DNA of 64,000 bases from Melioribacteraceae bacterium. Its GTDB lineage: Bacteria; Bacteroidota; Ignavibacteria; Ignavibacteriales; Melioribacteraceae. The stretch covers positions 122,019 to 186,018 of the forward strand of contig WGCV01000002.1 in the NCBI GenBank assembly GCA_015493615.1. The letters are read 5' to 3'. Shown one piece after another: positions 1-10,500 of this stretch (within the stretch, counting starts at the first letter, position 1; each line of letters starts with the position of its first letter). The notes beneath the pieces were generated by a model that worked only from the letters and a program-made list of their open reading frames with translations, made no database searches and was not told where the DNA came from. The translations under genes and the position numbers were made by a program.

Positions 1-1475
1 TTCATTTTAATAAGCGCCGTGTTCCCTTCGATTTTTCTTCTTCTCAGCTCGTAAAGCGATAACAGAATAAAGAGTAAAAGCGGAATTCCCAATCCGTAGT
101 AAAGCCAATCCGGAAAAACTTCAGTCGCCGATTTTCTTTTAAGGTTTAAGTTTCCCGTTTTAATAAAGCGGATATCTTTGCTCAAAAGCTGAATGTTTTC
201 TTTGCTGAAGCCCGAACCGGTAGTTCCGTTCTGGTACGATTCGTTTCCTCTTTCAATTTCAATTCTGTAAGGTCCGAATGATTTTGTAACGTATTTTCCC
301 GTTGCCGGATTAAAATAAGTAAATGAAATTGGACCTAACTTACGCGTTCCCGATATTCTCGGAACAATCAAATACTCAACCTTCTTTGTCCCGCTGACAA
401 CATTTTTTCGGGAGATATTATCCGATGTTTTAGGGTCGTAAACTTCAAAACCTTCCGGCACTTTCAGTTCCGGAATTTGAGCAAGCTCTATATTTCCGGT
501 TCCGCTGAGAATAACCTTTATCGTTATCGGCTCGTTTACTTTTGCTTTAAGCTTGTCGATAGAAACGTTGAACGTAAAGTTTCCCACCGCTCCGGTAAAT
601 GATTTCGGCGCGCCGGCGGGCAAATCCTTTACGTAAATATTAACTTTGTTGGAAGCCACGTTCCGCTCAATGGTTTCCGTTCTGTCAAAGAAAGGATCGT
701 TAAAAAAGTCGTCAAAAATATCTCCGCCTCTTCTCCGCTTCTGGATGACAATAGGGATTGTCAGCTCAAAAGGAGTAATCGTAAGTTTTCCCGTTTCGGT
801 TGGGAAAAGCGCCATCTTCTTAATCGTAGCAACTCTGTAGCGTTTTCCATTATACATCTCGGCGCCGAACGTGATGTTGTTCGACATGTCAAGCTCTTCG
901 TTCCAAAATCCTTTGTACGAAGGAAGTTTTGATATTTGCGGAGACTTGATATTTAATCTTGTGTAAAGTTTATAGGAAACGATTATCTGTTCCCCTTTAT
1001 AAACATGAGTTTTATTAGGTACGGCTCTGATAAAAATATTATTTCGAAGTTCTTCGTCGCTAATTCCGGAGCTGTTGTCGGTCTTTGTTCTGACTTTACC
1101 CTTTACGACGTTGATTGAAATCGGCTTTGTAACATACCGCTTACCTTTGTAGAATAAGGATGACGAGCCTATTGTATATCTGCCCGGAGTCGGAGCTACG
1201 AGGATATATGAATAAGTAACGGTCGCGGAAACCGCTCCGTTTATAATCTGCATACTTGAGGATTGATTCGGTCCGCTGAGGACGGTAAAGCCCTTAAAAT
1301 CGGGGGCGCGGAAATTCTTAACCGAATTAATATCTCCGCCGGTAAAAGTAAAATACGCTTGAAATCTTTCTCCCTGCCTGACAGTGGATTTATCCACGGA
1401 TGCGGAGTATTCCTGTGCAAATGCGCTTGAGGCAAAAAGTAAAATCGCTATCAGTATATTTATAAATTTATTCAT
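1..1475 (-). CDS. batD: BatD-family membrane protein (partial, 3' end outside window)
   Basis: The reading frame opens at an ATG whose complement is at 1473-1475 and stays open to the window edge, so the C-terminus is missing. It starts with a signal peptide (MNKFINILIAILLFASSAFA). Long beta-rich BatD-type domains follow, and a predicted membrane helix (DWLYYGLGIPLLLFILLSL) lies close to the left edge. BatD proteins are periplasmic, membrane-anchored partners of the VWA proteins BatA and BatB; their exact role is unresolved, and they have been linked to oxygen or stress tolerance. It is the last gene seen in the operon, 5 bp after the TPR gene. The family call comes from domain order and operon context. 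Confidence 0.82.
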   Translation of the reverse strand, partial: MNKFINILIAILLFASSAFAQEYSASVDKSTVRQGERFQAYFTFTGGDINSVKNFRAPDFKGFTVLSGPNQSSSMQIINGAVSATVTYSYILVAPTPGRYTIGSSSLFYKGKRYVTKPISINVVKGKVRTKTDNSSGISDEELRNNIFIRAVPNKTHVYKGEQIIVSYKLYTRLNIKSPQISKLPSYKGFWNEELDMSNNITFGAEMYNGKRYRVATIKKMALFPTETGKLTITPFELTIPIVIQKRRRGGDIFDDFFNDPFFDRTETIERNVASNKVNIYVKDLPAGAPKSFTGAVGNFTFNVSIDKLKAKVNEPITIKVILSGTGNIELAQIPELKVPEGFEVYDPKTSDNISRKNVVSGTKKVEYLIVPRISGTRKLGPISFTYFNPATGKYVTKSFGPYRIEIERGNESYQNGTTGSGFSKENIQLLSKDIRFIKTGNLNLKRKSATEVFPDWLYYGLGIPLLLFILLSLYELRRRKIEGNTALIKM

Positions 1476-1480
1476 CCTAT

Positions 1481-2242
1481 CTACCAGTCTTTTTCCGTTT
1501 TAATCGCTTTTCCTTTTTTCTTCCTTAACTTTTTCTGAAGATTTTTTTCATGTTTTTTCAAAGCCGCAAGAATTCGCTCCGCTTCTTTTTTGCTTATTTT
1601 TTGTTTCTGCTTCTGCTGTTGTTGTTTATTTTTATTTTGTTTATTCTGCTTCTGTTTCTGATCCTTATTTTGGTCCTGATTTTTCTTTTTCTGCTTGTTT
1701 TTATCTTTATTCTTTTTATTATCGTTTTTGTTTTGATCGTTCTTCTTTTTGTTTTTCTTATTCTTGTTCTTCTTATTATTCTTTTTGTTTTGTTTGTTCT
1801 GCTTCTTGTTCTGCTGTTTCTGTTTAAGCGCGTAAGATAAATTATATTTCGCTTCGTTATCCTTAGGATTTAATTTTAAGGAATTAATATAAGCCTTAAT
1901 TGCGTCGTCAATCTTCTTCTTTTTTAAAAGAGAATTTCCGACATTATAAAATATATTCGATTCTTCTTTTTTGTTTTTAGTTAAAGCCAAAGCCGACTTA
2001 TACTCTTTCAGCGCTTCATCGTAATTTCCTTTTTTGTAGTAAGTATTCGCCAAATCGTAATGAGCTTCAAACGAGGAAATATCTTTTTCCAAAGCTTTCT
2101 TGAAATCTACTTCCGCTTTGTCAAATTCTCCTTTCTTATATTCTTCCACGCCTTTATTTACTTCGGTGCGCACGCTCTGAGCCGAAACAATCGAAAAGGA
2201 GAAAACAGTAACAAGCAATAATGAAATTACAATATTTTTCAT
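1481..2242 (-). CDS. batC: TPR protein of the Bat operon (BatC-like) with K/N/Q-rich tail
   Basis: A 253-residue secreted or periplasmic protein. It has a signal peptide (residues 1-21) and about three tetratricopeptide repeats (roughly 24-140). Residues about 140-230 are an extreme low-complexity stretch built almost only of Lys, Asn, Gln and Asp, followed by a short charged end. TPR proteins in Bat operons (BatB/BatC/BatE class) are thought to hold a periplasmic complex together. It overlaps the upstream VWA gene by 4 bp, which suggests translational coupling. The tail is coded by a strongly purine-biased stretch, and its opposite strand forms a long hydrophobic-looking false frame. Confidence 0.75.
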   Translation of the reverse strand: MKNIVISLLLVTVFSFSIVSAQSVRTEVNKGVEEYKKGEFDKAEVDFKKALEKDISSFEAHYDLANTYYKKGNYDEALKEYKSALALTKNKKEESNIFYNVGNSLLKKKKIDDAIKAYINSLKLNPKDNEAKYNLSYALKQKQQNKKQNKQNKKNNKKNKNKKNKKKNDQNKNDNKKNKDKNKQKKKNQDQNKDQKQKQNKQNKNKQQQQKQKQKISKKEAERILAALKKHEKNLQKKLRKKKGKAIKTEKDW

Positions 2243-3276
2243 TCTTCCCCTCCCGACTCAAGTTTACGCATGAGTCTTGTCTTGTTGCGCGACAGGAAGA
2301 AATCGACCAAAAGCAATAAAATAGCGGGCAACAGCAGATAATAAAATCTATCCTCAAAATCGGTAATTCTTTTCGAGCCGAATTCTTTTTTCTGCAGTTT
2401 CGATAAATCTTTGTAAATCATTTCCAATTCGTTTTCGCCGTTTTGAGCGTTGTAATATTTACCGTGAGTTTCCGAAGCTATTTTTTTCAACGTCGTTTCA
2501 TCTAATTTAGTAAGAACCACTTTGTTGTATCTGTCCTTTTTATATCCGATCATTTTTCCGGAAGCGTCGTAAGCGGGAATCGGCGCGCCTTCGGGAGTTC
2601 CCAACCCGATTGTGTAGATCGAAACGTCCTCTTCGTTGGCTTTCTTAATTCCGGCATCGATTCCCCCTTCGTTATCCTCGCCGTCAGTAATCAGTATGAT
2701 AGCTTTTTTGGTGTCCGTTTTTTTCTTAAACGATTTAAGAGCCAAATCAATCGCCTCCCCTATGTTAGTGCCCTGTTGCGGAACCGACTTTGTATCGACC
2801 GCGTCCAGGAACATATTAGCCGCAGAGTAATCGGTTGTAAGAGGAAATTGAACGTAAGCTCTCCCCGCAAAAACAATTAGTCCTATCCTATCGCCTTGCA
2901 GTTTTTTAATCAAATTTTTTATATCATGCTTTGCTTTTTCAAGTCTGCTCGGCTTAATATCCTCGGCGTTCATACTGTTGGAAACGTCAAGAAGGACGTA
3001 AACGTCAATTCCGACTTGTTTAACTTCTTCAACCTTCGTTCCGACCTGAGGATTAGCGAGAGCAAAAATCAAAAGAAATAAAGCCGTAAAAACCAATCCC
3101 GCTTTAGTGAAGAACTTCATTCCGCTCTTTTTTGGCGCCAAACGTTTTGCGGCTTCCCCGGCGGCAAATTCCTTTAAAGCGTTCTTCCTTTTATAAAAAT
3201 CCCAGAAAATCAGAACAGCCGCGGGAATCAGCAGAAAGAGTAAATATAAATATTCGCTATGTGCATATCTAAACAT
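2239..3276 (-). CDS. batB: BatB-type VWA-domain membrane protein
   Basis: A 345-residue protein with two N-terminal membrane helices (about 8-28 and 55-75), a periplasmic von Willebrand factor A domain (about 90-290) and a C-terminal helix (about 310-330). The MIDAS metal site is visible as DVSNS near residue 97, with a conserved threonine and Asp-Gly-Glu later. BatA/BatB pairs are membrane-anchored VWA proteins that probably assemble with BatC and BatD. It lies 7 bp after BatA and overlaps the TPR gene by 4 bp. Which of the two VWA genes is BatA and which BatB is inferred from order. Confidence 0.82.
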   Translation of the reverse strand: MFRYAHSEYLYLLFLLIPAAVLIFWDFYKRKNALKEFAAGEAAKRLAPKKSGMKFFTKAGLVFTALFLLIFALANPQVGTKVEEVKQVGIDVYVLLDVSNSMNAEDIKPSRLEKAKHDIKNLIKKLQGDRIGLIVFAGRAYVQFPLTTDYSAANMFLDAVDTKSVPQQGTNIGEAIDLALKSFKKKTDTKKAIILITDGEDNEGGIDAGIKKANEEDVSIYTIGLGTPEGAPIPAYDASGKMIGYKKDRYNKVVLTKLDETTLKKIASETHGKYYNAQNGENELEMIYKDLSKLQKKEFGSKRITDFEDRFYYLLLPAILLLLVDFFLSRNKTRLMRKLESGGEE

Positions 3277-3283
3277 CGATAAC

Positions 3284-4291
3284 CTACGGATTTGTCCTTA
3301 AATATGCGTGACTTAACAATAGTTCCAAAAAGAGCAGAACCAATCCGGCTTCGAGCCAGCCGTAAAAAAGTTCATGCGCATGTCTGTATGAAGTTACTTT
3401 TATTTTGGATTTCTCAAGTTTGTCAATCGATTTATAAATTGCGCGCAGCTTGCTGTTGCTTGTAGCTCTGAAGTATTTTCCGCCGGTGATAGAGGAAATT
3501 TTTCTTAACGTTTTTTCGTCAATCTGGACGGGAACATTCTGATACTGCACGCCGAAGGGGGTTTGCACAGGATAAGGCGCCATTCCTTCCGTTCCGAGTC
3601 CGATTGTGTAAATGCGAATGCCGTATGTTTTGGCAATCTGCGCCGCGGTTATCGGATCGATTTCACCGCTGTTATTAACGCCGTCCGTTAAAAGTATCAT
3701 CACTTTGCTTTTTGCTTTACTATCCTTTAACCGGTTTACGCCGTTTGCGATTGCCGTCCCGATTGCCGTTCCGTCCTCCAGCATTCCGCTTTTTACCTGC
3801 TTTAAAAGGGAACGCAGAACTCCGTAATCGATTGTAAGAGGACACTGAGTAAAACTTTCCCGCGAAAAAATCACCAGTCCGATTCTGTCGCTGGTTCTCT
3901 CTTTAATAAAATTATCGATTACTTTTTTTGCCGCTTCCAATCTGTTCGGCTTTAAATCTTCGGCAAGCATACTGCCGGAAATATCAAGCAGCATTACAAT
4001 ATCGATTCCTTCGGTTGAAATATTTTCTCCGGTCGTAAAACTCTGAGGTCTTGCCATTGCAACTAAAAGTACAATTACTGCAATAGTCCGGAGGATAAAA
4101 GGAAGATGAATCAGCCGCTCTTTCAAAGTCGGTTTCATTTCCCCGAATGCTTTTGTCAGCCAAGAATAGGAAATCTCGGGAGAAAGTTTATTGCGTTTTT
4201 TCCAGTAGTACCAAATCATTCCGATAACAACCGGAACGATTGCATAGAGAAAAACCGGATATGCGAACTTAACTCCGCCGAACATCGTCAA
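3284..4291 (-). CDS. batA: BatA-type VWA-domain membrane protein
   Basis: A 335-residue protein with the BatA layout: N-terminal helix (about 10-28), second helix (about 66-82), VWA domain (about 90-290) and C-terminal helix (about 305-325). The MIDAS motif DISGS is intact. The frame overlaps the upstream gene by 23 bp if the ATG at 4291 is used; an in-frame ATG at 4285 (MFGGVKFAYP) is equally likely and fits other BatA starts better. It is a paralogue of the next gene, and both carry the AEDIKPSRLE/AEDLKPNRLE segment after the MIDAS. Confidence 0.83.
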   Translation of the reverse strand: MTMFGGVKFAYPVFLYAIVPVVIGMIWYYWKKRNKLSPEISYSWLTKAFGEMKPTLKERLIHLPFILRTIAVIVLLVAMARPQSFTTGENISTEGIDIVMLLDISGSMLAEDLKPNRLEAAKKVIDNFIKERTSDRIGLVIFSRESFTQCPLTIDYGVLRSLLKQVKSGMLEDGTAIGTAIANGVNRLKDSKAKSKVMILLTDGVNNSGEIDPITAAQIAKTYGIRIYTIGLGTEGMAPYPVQTPFGVQYQNVPVQIDEKTLRKISSITGGKYFRATSNSKLRAIYKSIDKLEKSKIKVTSYRHAHELFYGWLEAGLVLLFLELLLSHAYLRTNP

Positions 4292-5222
4292 CCTCCTCGG
4301 TAACTTCGGTTTCTGCGTCGTTCTTTGTTAAGTCCACTATCTTGTAAGCTTCCTTCAGCATTTCTTCGTTAACCGAAGGCATGGGAGTAAATTTGGCAAA
4401 CTTAACCATATCGGCGTTCTGCAAAAATTTTCTCGTAGTCTCGACAACATCCAGCGAAAGCCCTGCTTTTTCGAGTTCATGCAGAGTTTCGTCAGTTGTC
4501 ATCTCAAGAGAGTTGAACCCGAACCTGTTTTCAAAATACTCTCTGATAATCTCCGTTATCCCGCTGTGAAATTCTTTAATTTTTCCGGCTTGCCAAAGTT
4601 TTTCCGTTTCGAGTTTTCGCAGCTTATTGTAAGCAATTTTATGAGCCGGTAGAATTATTCTTTGGGTTTTCTTTATTTCTTCCGTTTCTTTCCTAAAATA
4701 CTTTTTATAAATAAAATAAATCAGAGCCAGTAAAATCAGCGCTCCCAACAGAATCAGAATAAGTCTTTCCCAATTATAAGGAATCTCCACTACAGGCTTA
4801 ACGTCTTTTATATCTTTCTTCAAATTAATCTTCAAAGTGTTTACAACAACGTTAACCTGATTGGTTTTAATCTTTATCCGACTTTTATTTGTCGTATCCG
4901 TAAGCGTTACAGTCATCGCCGGAATAGTTTCTTTCAGGGAATCGTAACCTGCAAGGACAAAATTGAACGTTGTTGTGACAAATCCGTTTTTACTTTTCAC
5001 CAAATCGGTTTTACCTTCTCTGAGGAACGTTAAAGCTTTCAAACTGTCTTTTACCGCAGGCAAAGTAATTTTATATTTTTCCGGCGCAAAAACCACAATG
5101 GAGTAATCTATATAATCGCCGATATTATACTGCAGCGAATCGGTTGTGGCAAGCGCTTTTATATTTTGCGCATGAGCCGGAATCCACAAAAAGATCAAAA
5201 ATATTACAAGTAATTTCTTCAC
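4269..5222 (-). CDS. DUF4381-like Bat operon membrane protein
   Basis: A 317-residue protein with a signal peptide (MKKLLVIFLIFLWIPAHA), a periplasmic beta-rich domain (about 20-150), one membrane helix (about 155-175) and a cytoplasmic helical domain (about 190-300). The cytoplasmic part contains the pattern LWQAGKIKEFHSGITEIIREYFENRFGF split over two helices, typical of the DUF4381/BatD-like proteins found between DUF58 and BatA. No enzymatic residues are evident. It overlaps DUF58 by 4 bp and BatA by about 20 bp. The role is unknown beyond membership in the MoxR-Bat system. Confidence 0.65.
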   Translation of the reverse strand: MKKLLVIFLIFLWIPAHAQNIKALATTDSLQYNIGDYIDYSIVVFAPEKYKITLPAVKDSLKALTFLREGKTDLVKSKNGFVTTTFNFVLAGYDSLKETIPAMTVTLTDTTNKSRIKIKTNQVNVVVNTLKINLKKDIKDVKPVVEIPYNWERLILILLGALILLALIYFIYKKYFRKETEEIKKTQRIILPAHKIAYNKLRKLETEKLWQAGKIKEFHSGITEIIREYFENRFGFNSLEMTTDETLHELEKAGLSLDVVETTRKFLQNADMVKFAKFTPMPSVNEEMLKEAYKIVDLTKNDAETEVTEEVDDVRRS

Positions 5223-6094
5223 AGTTTCGATTCCCTTTTCTTGAAAAACTGTACAAGCGGTTTTATGTATGATTCTTTTGTGTTAATGCGAATTGAGTCG
5301 ATTCCGCTTAATCTGAATAACCGTTGAAGTTCGCTTCTTCTTTTATTAACGACTTTGTTGAAATAATCTTGTACGCTTCCGTTGGATAAATCGATATAGC
5401 GAATTTCGCCGGTTTCCAAATCTTTGAATTTCGTTAATCCAATTTCCGGAAGAGAAGTTTCCCTCTCGTCCTCGAGAATTACTCCGATTAAATCATGCTT
5501 GCGCGAAACGACTTTAATAATCTTATCGTAATCATCATCAATAAAATCAGAGACCAAAAACGAGATGCTTCTTTTCTTAATTATTCCGTTGAAATATTCC
5601 AACGCAGACTTAATGTCCGTCCCTTTCCCTTCCGGAACAAACGACAATATTTCACGAATAATCCGAAGAACGTGCGAGCGTCCTTTTTTCGGCGGAACGA
5701 ATCGTTCGATTCTATCCGTAAAAAGAATTAAACCGACTTTGTCGTTATTTTTCATCGCGGAAAATGCAAGTATGGAACTTAACTCGGCTGCAATTCGCTG
5801 TTTTCTTTTTTCTGCCGAGCCGAAACCGAGAGAGCCGCTCATGTCGATTAAAAGCATTACAACTAACTCTCTTTCTTCCTCAAATACTTTAACGAAAGGA
5901 TGATTGAATCGCGCCGTAACATTCCAGTCGATTGTGCGAATATCGTCTCCGGGCTGGTATTCACGCACTTCGGCGAATTCCATTCCCCTTCCTTTAAATG
6001 CGGAATGATACTCGCCCGAAAAGACTTCGTTTACCAGCCCTTTGGTTTTTATCTCAATTCTTCTTACTTGTTTTAATAATTCTTTAGTATCCAC
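5219..6094 (-). CDS. DUF58 protein (VWA-like, MoxR partner)
   Basis: A 291-residue cytoplasmic protein of the DUF58 family. The signature segment YQPGDDIRTIDWNVTAR is at about 48-64, and the VWA-like part contains LIDMSGSLGF, a DxSxS metal site. DUF58 proteins are encoded next to MoxR ATPases almost universally and are presumed MoxR substrates or adaptors. It follows moxR by 9 bp and overlaps the next gene by 4 bp. Length and order match the family. Confidence 0.88.
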   Translation of the reverse strand: MDTKELLKQVRRIEIKTKGLVNEVFSGEYHSAFKGRGMEFAEVREYQPGDDIRTIDWNVTARFNHPFVKVFEEERELVVMLLIDMSGSLGFGSAEKRKQRIAAELSSILAFSAMKNNDKVGLILFTDRIERFVPPKKGRSHVLRIIREILSFVPEGKGTDIKSALEYFNGIIKKRSISFLVSDFIDDDYDKIIKVVSRKHDLIGVILEDERETSLPEIGLTKFKDLETGEIRYIDLSNGSVQDYFNKVVNKRRSELQRLFRLSGIDSIRINTKESYIKPLVQFFKKRESKL

Positions 6095-6103
6095 GGCTCT
6101 CTG

Positions 6104-7087
6104 TTACGGAACTTCAACATTATTCAAAATTTCGGAAATTATATTTTCGGAAGTCAGTTCTTCCGCTTCCGCTTCGTAAGTAACCGCAATTCTATGACGC
6201 AAAACGTCATAAGCAATTGCGCGTATGTCTTCGGGAATTACATATCCGCGCCTTTTAATAAACGCCATTGCTTTTGCGCCTTCGGCAAGACTTAACGTAG
6301 CTCTCGGCGAAGCTCCGTAAGCGATTAACTCGGTTAGCGAATTTAATCCGAATTCTTCAGGATTACGAGTGGCAAATACAATGTCGAGAATGTAACGCTC
6401 AATCTTTTCGTCCATGTAAACGCTCTCTACCAATTTACGAGCTTTAAAGATTTGCTCGGGGGAAATAACCGGATTGATTTTCGGCGGAGAGCCTGCGGCA
6501 TTGGCGCGCATAATTTCCAGTTCTTCATCCTTTGAAGGATAATCGATTTTAACTTTCAGCATAAATCTGTCAACCTGCGCTTCGGGAAGCGGATAAGTTC
6601 CCTCCTGCTCAATCGGGTTCTGAGTTGCAAGAACAAGGAACGGCTCGTCAAGTTTGAATGTGTTCTCTCCGATTGTTACCTGGCGTTCCTGCATTGCCTC
6701 AAGCAAAGCAGACTGAACTTTTGCGGGCGCGCGGTTTATTTCATCGGCGAGAATAAAGTTTGCAAAGATAGGACCTTTTTTTATTTGGAATGCCCCATCC
6801 TTTTGATTGTAAATTAATGTTCCGATTAAGTCGGCGGGGAGCAAATCCGGCGTAAATTGAATACGCTGAAACTTTGCGCTCATCGCTCCCGCAAGCGATT
6901 TGATTGCTAATGTTTTAGCCAATCCCGGAACGCCTTCGAGAAGAACATGCCCGTTGGAAAGTAATCCTATTGTAAGCTTTTCAATCATGTCTTTCTGACC
7001 TACAATCACCTTTCCCATTTCGCTGAAAAGGGTTTCGACAAAGGCGCTCTCATTTCTAATCTTTTCGTTTAATTCGGTAATTTCCAA
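6104..7087 (-). CDS. moxR: MoxR-family AAA+ ATPase
   Basis: A 327-residue AAA+ protein. It has Walker A (GVPGLAKT, about 54-61), Walker B (ILADEINRAP, about 112-121), sensor 1 (LATQNPIEQEGTYPLPEAQ) and an arginine-rich lid. MoxR ATPases act as chaperone-like remodelling enzymes for neighbouring VWA proteins. It is the first gene of the seven-gene operon running left to BatD. Upstream is a 470-bp non-coding stretch that must contain the operon promoter. Confidence 0.92.
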   Translation of the reverse strand: MEITELNEKIRNESAFVETLFSEMGKVIVGQKDMIEKLTIGLLSNGHVLLEGVPGLAKTLAIKSLAGAMSAKFQRIQFTPDLLPADLIGTLIYNQKDGAFQIKKGPIFANFILADEINRAPAKVQSALLEAMQERQVTIGENTFKLDEPFLVLATQNPIEQEGTYPLPEAQVDRFMLKVKIDYPSKDEELEIMRANAAGSPPKINPVISPEQIFKARKLVESVYMDEKIERYILDIVFATRNPEEFGLNSLTELIAYGASPRATLSLAEGAKAMAFIKRRGYVIPEDIRAIAYDVLRHRIAVTYEAEAEELTSENIISEILNNVEVP

Positions 7088-7558
7088 AATCTATCTCCTA
7101 TCTTTTAAAACACAAACGTTTGTACAAAAGCATAATAATTTAGTTCCAAATATATTGTATTAGAGTTTAACGCCAAACTATTAAGATAGTGAAAATTAGG
7201 AATGAATGTGATAAAGCGAACTGTGTGTTTTTTATTTTAGCGTCATTGCGAACTGCGACAATTGGAGCAGTGAAGCAATCTCACCAGAAAACACACAGTT
7301 ACCAAATAATCAAAGACTGTTTAACTGCTAATGCTGAATATTCAGGGGATTGCCACACCCCGATTTAATCGGGGTTCGCAATAACTGTTTGTTATATTTC
7401 CCGTTTGCTCGCACTCCGCCTTGGCGTGAGCCATTCCTACTTCTTCATTCTTCCACCACGGCGGATTACAGCTTGCCACATTAGGTTTTCTTCAAACAAT
7501 AAAAAAGCCGAGCGTAAAACTCGGCTTTTTAAGTTAAATAAATGTCTTTTCAAGAATC
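7088..7558. other. Non-coding gap with a repeat-family B element
   Basis: No convincing gene. Positions about 7240-7385 hold a copy of a short interspersed repeat with inverted ends (starts GCGTCATTGCGA, ends TTCGCAATAAC) also found at 37788-37932, 38072-38232, about 41068-41243 and 51791-51880. The part next to moxR should hold that operon's promoter, but no clear -10/-35 could be assigned. Confidence 0.6.
7501..7530. terminator. Bidirectional intrinsic terminator
   Basis: The hairpin AAAGCCGAG-CGTAAAA-CTCGGCTTT has an A run on its left and a T run on its right, so it can terminate on either strand. It lies 29 bp beyond the stop of the 1856-residue secreted protein gene (minus strand), its most likely user. 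Confidence 0.8.
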
Positions 7559-10500
7559 TTACTTGAGAAGCATCATCTTCTTGATTGAAACAAAGTTACC
7601 CGCTTTAATTCTGTAAATATACATGCCGCTGGCAAGGTTGGAAGCGTCAAAGTTAATCGTATGATAGCCTGCGCTAACATTCTGATTAACCAATGTAGTT
7701 ACTTCCTGACCGAGCGAATTGTAAACCTTCAAGGTTACAAATTCATCTTTTGGCAGTGCGTATTTAATCTTAGTAGTAGGATTAAACGGGTTTGGATAAT
7801 TCTGTTTCAATTCGAATTTATTCGGAATTCCGGATTCGTCATTAACGCCAACCGGTTCAAAAACTCCGGTAATTGCGCGGAATTGGAATTCTCTATCAGA
7901 CATCGACCATGCCGAAGCGCCGTCGTAAACGTAGGAACGTGTATCTGATAAACTACGCCCTAATGTAACCCAAACAGAATCGCTTCCGGGAACGGTAAAG
8001 CCAATCCAGAAATCTCCCTGCAAAGCGCTCAGTTCGGAATCGTAATCCCGTAAGTCAACTACAGTAGGTCTGTAAGGATGGGAAATCGTTGCAGCAGGCG
8101 CCATCACGAACGGAGTAATCAAATCGCTACCCGGAACGCCTCCGTTATCATCCCAAACATGAACTAACATGTCACCGTTAGGTCTTCCGCTATCAGTGTA
8201 ATTACGGATTAAGCTTGTAACAAGACGAGTTTTCTTTCCTTCGGGAATTGTCATTCTCATTGCGGCGCCTTGTCCGTTAGTAAATGCCGTTACAAAAGTA
8301 ACTTCCGCATCGTCATAGAACATATAATTACCGGCAATGTACATAAATGCATCGTAATCATTATCACATCCAACCGTATCGACATTTCCAACACTATCTG
8401 CGGCGATAAATTCGTAGCCAACCATTGTACCCGGTTCTTGCGCAGGAATATGGAAATAATAATGGGATCCCGAAACAGAATCGGGAGTTGCAATATTCGG
8501 CTCAACATTTGGACCTGTAGCCCAAGCTACAACAGCCGAAGCTACGCCCGAAATATCCGTAATATCTGCTTCAATCGGATAATCTCCTATAGTTCCTTGG
8601 TACATAACAGGACAAGGAGAAGAAACGAGAGGAGCTGAATTGTCTTCGGTTGAGATTCTAACAACTACATCGTCAACATAAATTCCGTCCATATTAAGAC
8701 CGGCATCGCTGACGAATCTGAATCTTAATTTAACTCCGGTTTTTCCTACGAAACCACCGAGAGGCACTGAAATAGGGGTCCAATCGGGCTGAGCGCCGGT
8801 GAACTGAGTTACGGTTCTCCAGCCGCTAATTCCGTCGTAGTGAATATCAACGTACATGTAATCAAATCCTTCTTCGATTTGATATTTAGTCATGAATTCC
8901 AAAGTAGCGTCTTTTGCTTGCGAGAAATCCATAGGATTAAGCATATTCGCAATTAATATTGCATTATCCGGATAATTTCCGTTCGGACTTTCGGTAAATG
9001 AGTGTGTTGGAGAAAATGAGGTTGTTTCCGTTAGTCCCCAACCGCTTAATATCTGCCATTTTCCTAATCCGTTTTCGAAATCATCTGAAAATACGATTGA
9101 AGAGTCAACCGGCTGAATTAATTCGCCGTCTCCCATCAAAAGGATATCGTCAACTGCAAGCCTGTACATATCTGCAGCGGAATATCCGTGGAATGCGATG
9201 TAATATTCCCCTTCTGCAGGAGGCTGGAAGTTAACTCCGAAATGAGTGTATTCAGTATTGCCTATTCCGGTACTGTCGAATAAAGTCTGAACGATTGTCT
9301 TGGAACTGTCGATACCGTCTGTTAAATAAACAGCCATATTCTCAGTCCACAATGACGATGCCGCTCTGTAACCGAAGTTTAGATAGTAATCCTGATCTCC
9401 GGGGTGCATGCTTATCGGGCCAATATACGCCCAGTCATCCATTGCTTCATCCGAGTTCCAGCGGATCGACATTGAATAGTTTCCGCTTTCGGCAAGACCT
9501 TCATAGGCTTCCCAAGTATAACCGTCATTGTTTGCGTCAACTACCGTATAATATGGAGGTAAATCGCCTTGCTCAAAATCATTAAAGAAAATAACTTGAG
9601 AAGGATCGAGTACGTATGCATCTGCAGTATTACTCGGAGAAGATTCAACTCCGTCATCAAACATAGCAGTTACATAATAGCTGTAACTTTGATTATATGC
9701 TGGGAAATCCATATCTGTAAAGGCTGTAGTGTCGCTTGTACCGACCAAATTATCGTTACGATAAATGTTAAAGTTCGTTAACGATTTCGGCAAGTCAATA
9801 CTACCCTTATGAGTAGCTACATATTTGTCAACTCTTTCCTTAAATGAAGTAGAACTTTCTTTGGAAGTTTTCTTTAACGGAAGAGTATTATTATTATTAT
9901 GAGTAATTACAAATTGAGATGCCTGCTTCGGATCTTCAAACGTAAAGTTTAGAGTTTTGCCTCCGGCAATTCCCGTAACTTTAATATCGTCAAGTGTAAT
10001 ATTGAACTGATCGGTAACACGGTTATGCTCCCAAGCAAGATAAACAGTCTGGTTTGCATAAGCGGATAAATCAACAGTGTACATAGCAAATTTACCGGCA
10101 GCATCCGTGCCAAGCGTTTCATCCAATAATACATCTGTAAAAGTAGATGTATCCTGACTTACGGTTGAGACTCTCAATTCAAAATGTTCCTGATACCAGT
10201 TAGAATCGGAAGCTCCCATATAAAATGTAAGCTCGGGAGTATCGCCTAAGTCAATCGCAGGAGAAATAATCCAGTTATCCGGAGTTAACGGTCCCGAATT
10301 ATTGTCATACGAGAAACTAGCCAAAGCGTACATTCCGGTATGAACAAACAAATCCCAAACCGCCCAATTATGTCCGTCTCCGTCTCCGTCAACAACGGCT
10401 GCGCCTTCAGGAATGTCTCCTGTTTCAAATCCTTCCTGATATGAACCCGGTTCTGTCGGAGGAATGAAATTCCAAGCTAAATCAACTTTTCCAATCTTTC

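Noticed and set aside
1550..1840. Plus-strand frame of very hydrophobic Leu/Phe/Ile repeats
   Set aside because: It is the complement of the K/N/Q-rich tail of the TPR gene; the pattern arises from A/T-rich codons read backward, and no start signal or conserved feature supports it.
8270..8638. Plus-strand frame of 122 residues within the giant secreted protein gene
   Set aside because: It is antisense to a continuous, domain-rich frame with signal peptide and sorting domain, and has no ribosome site or recognisable motif.
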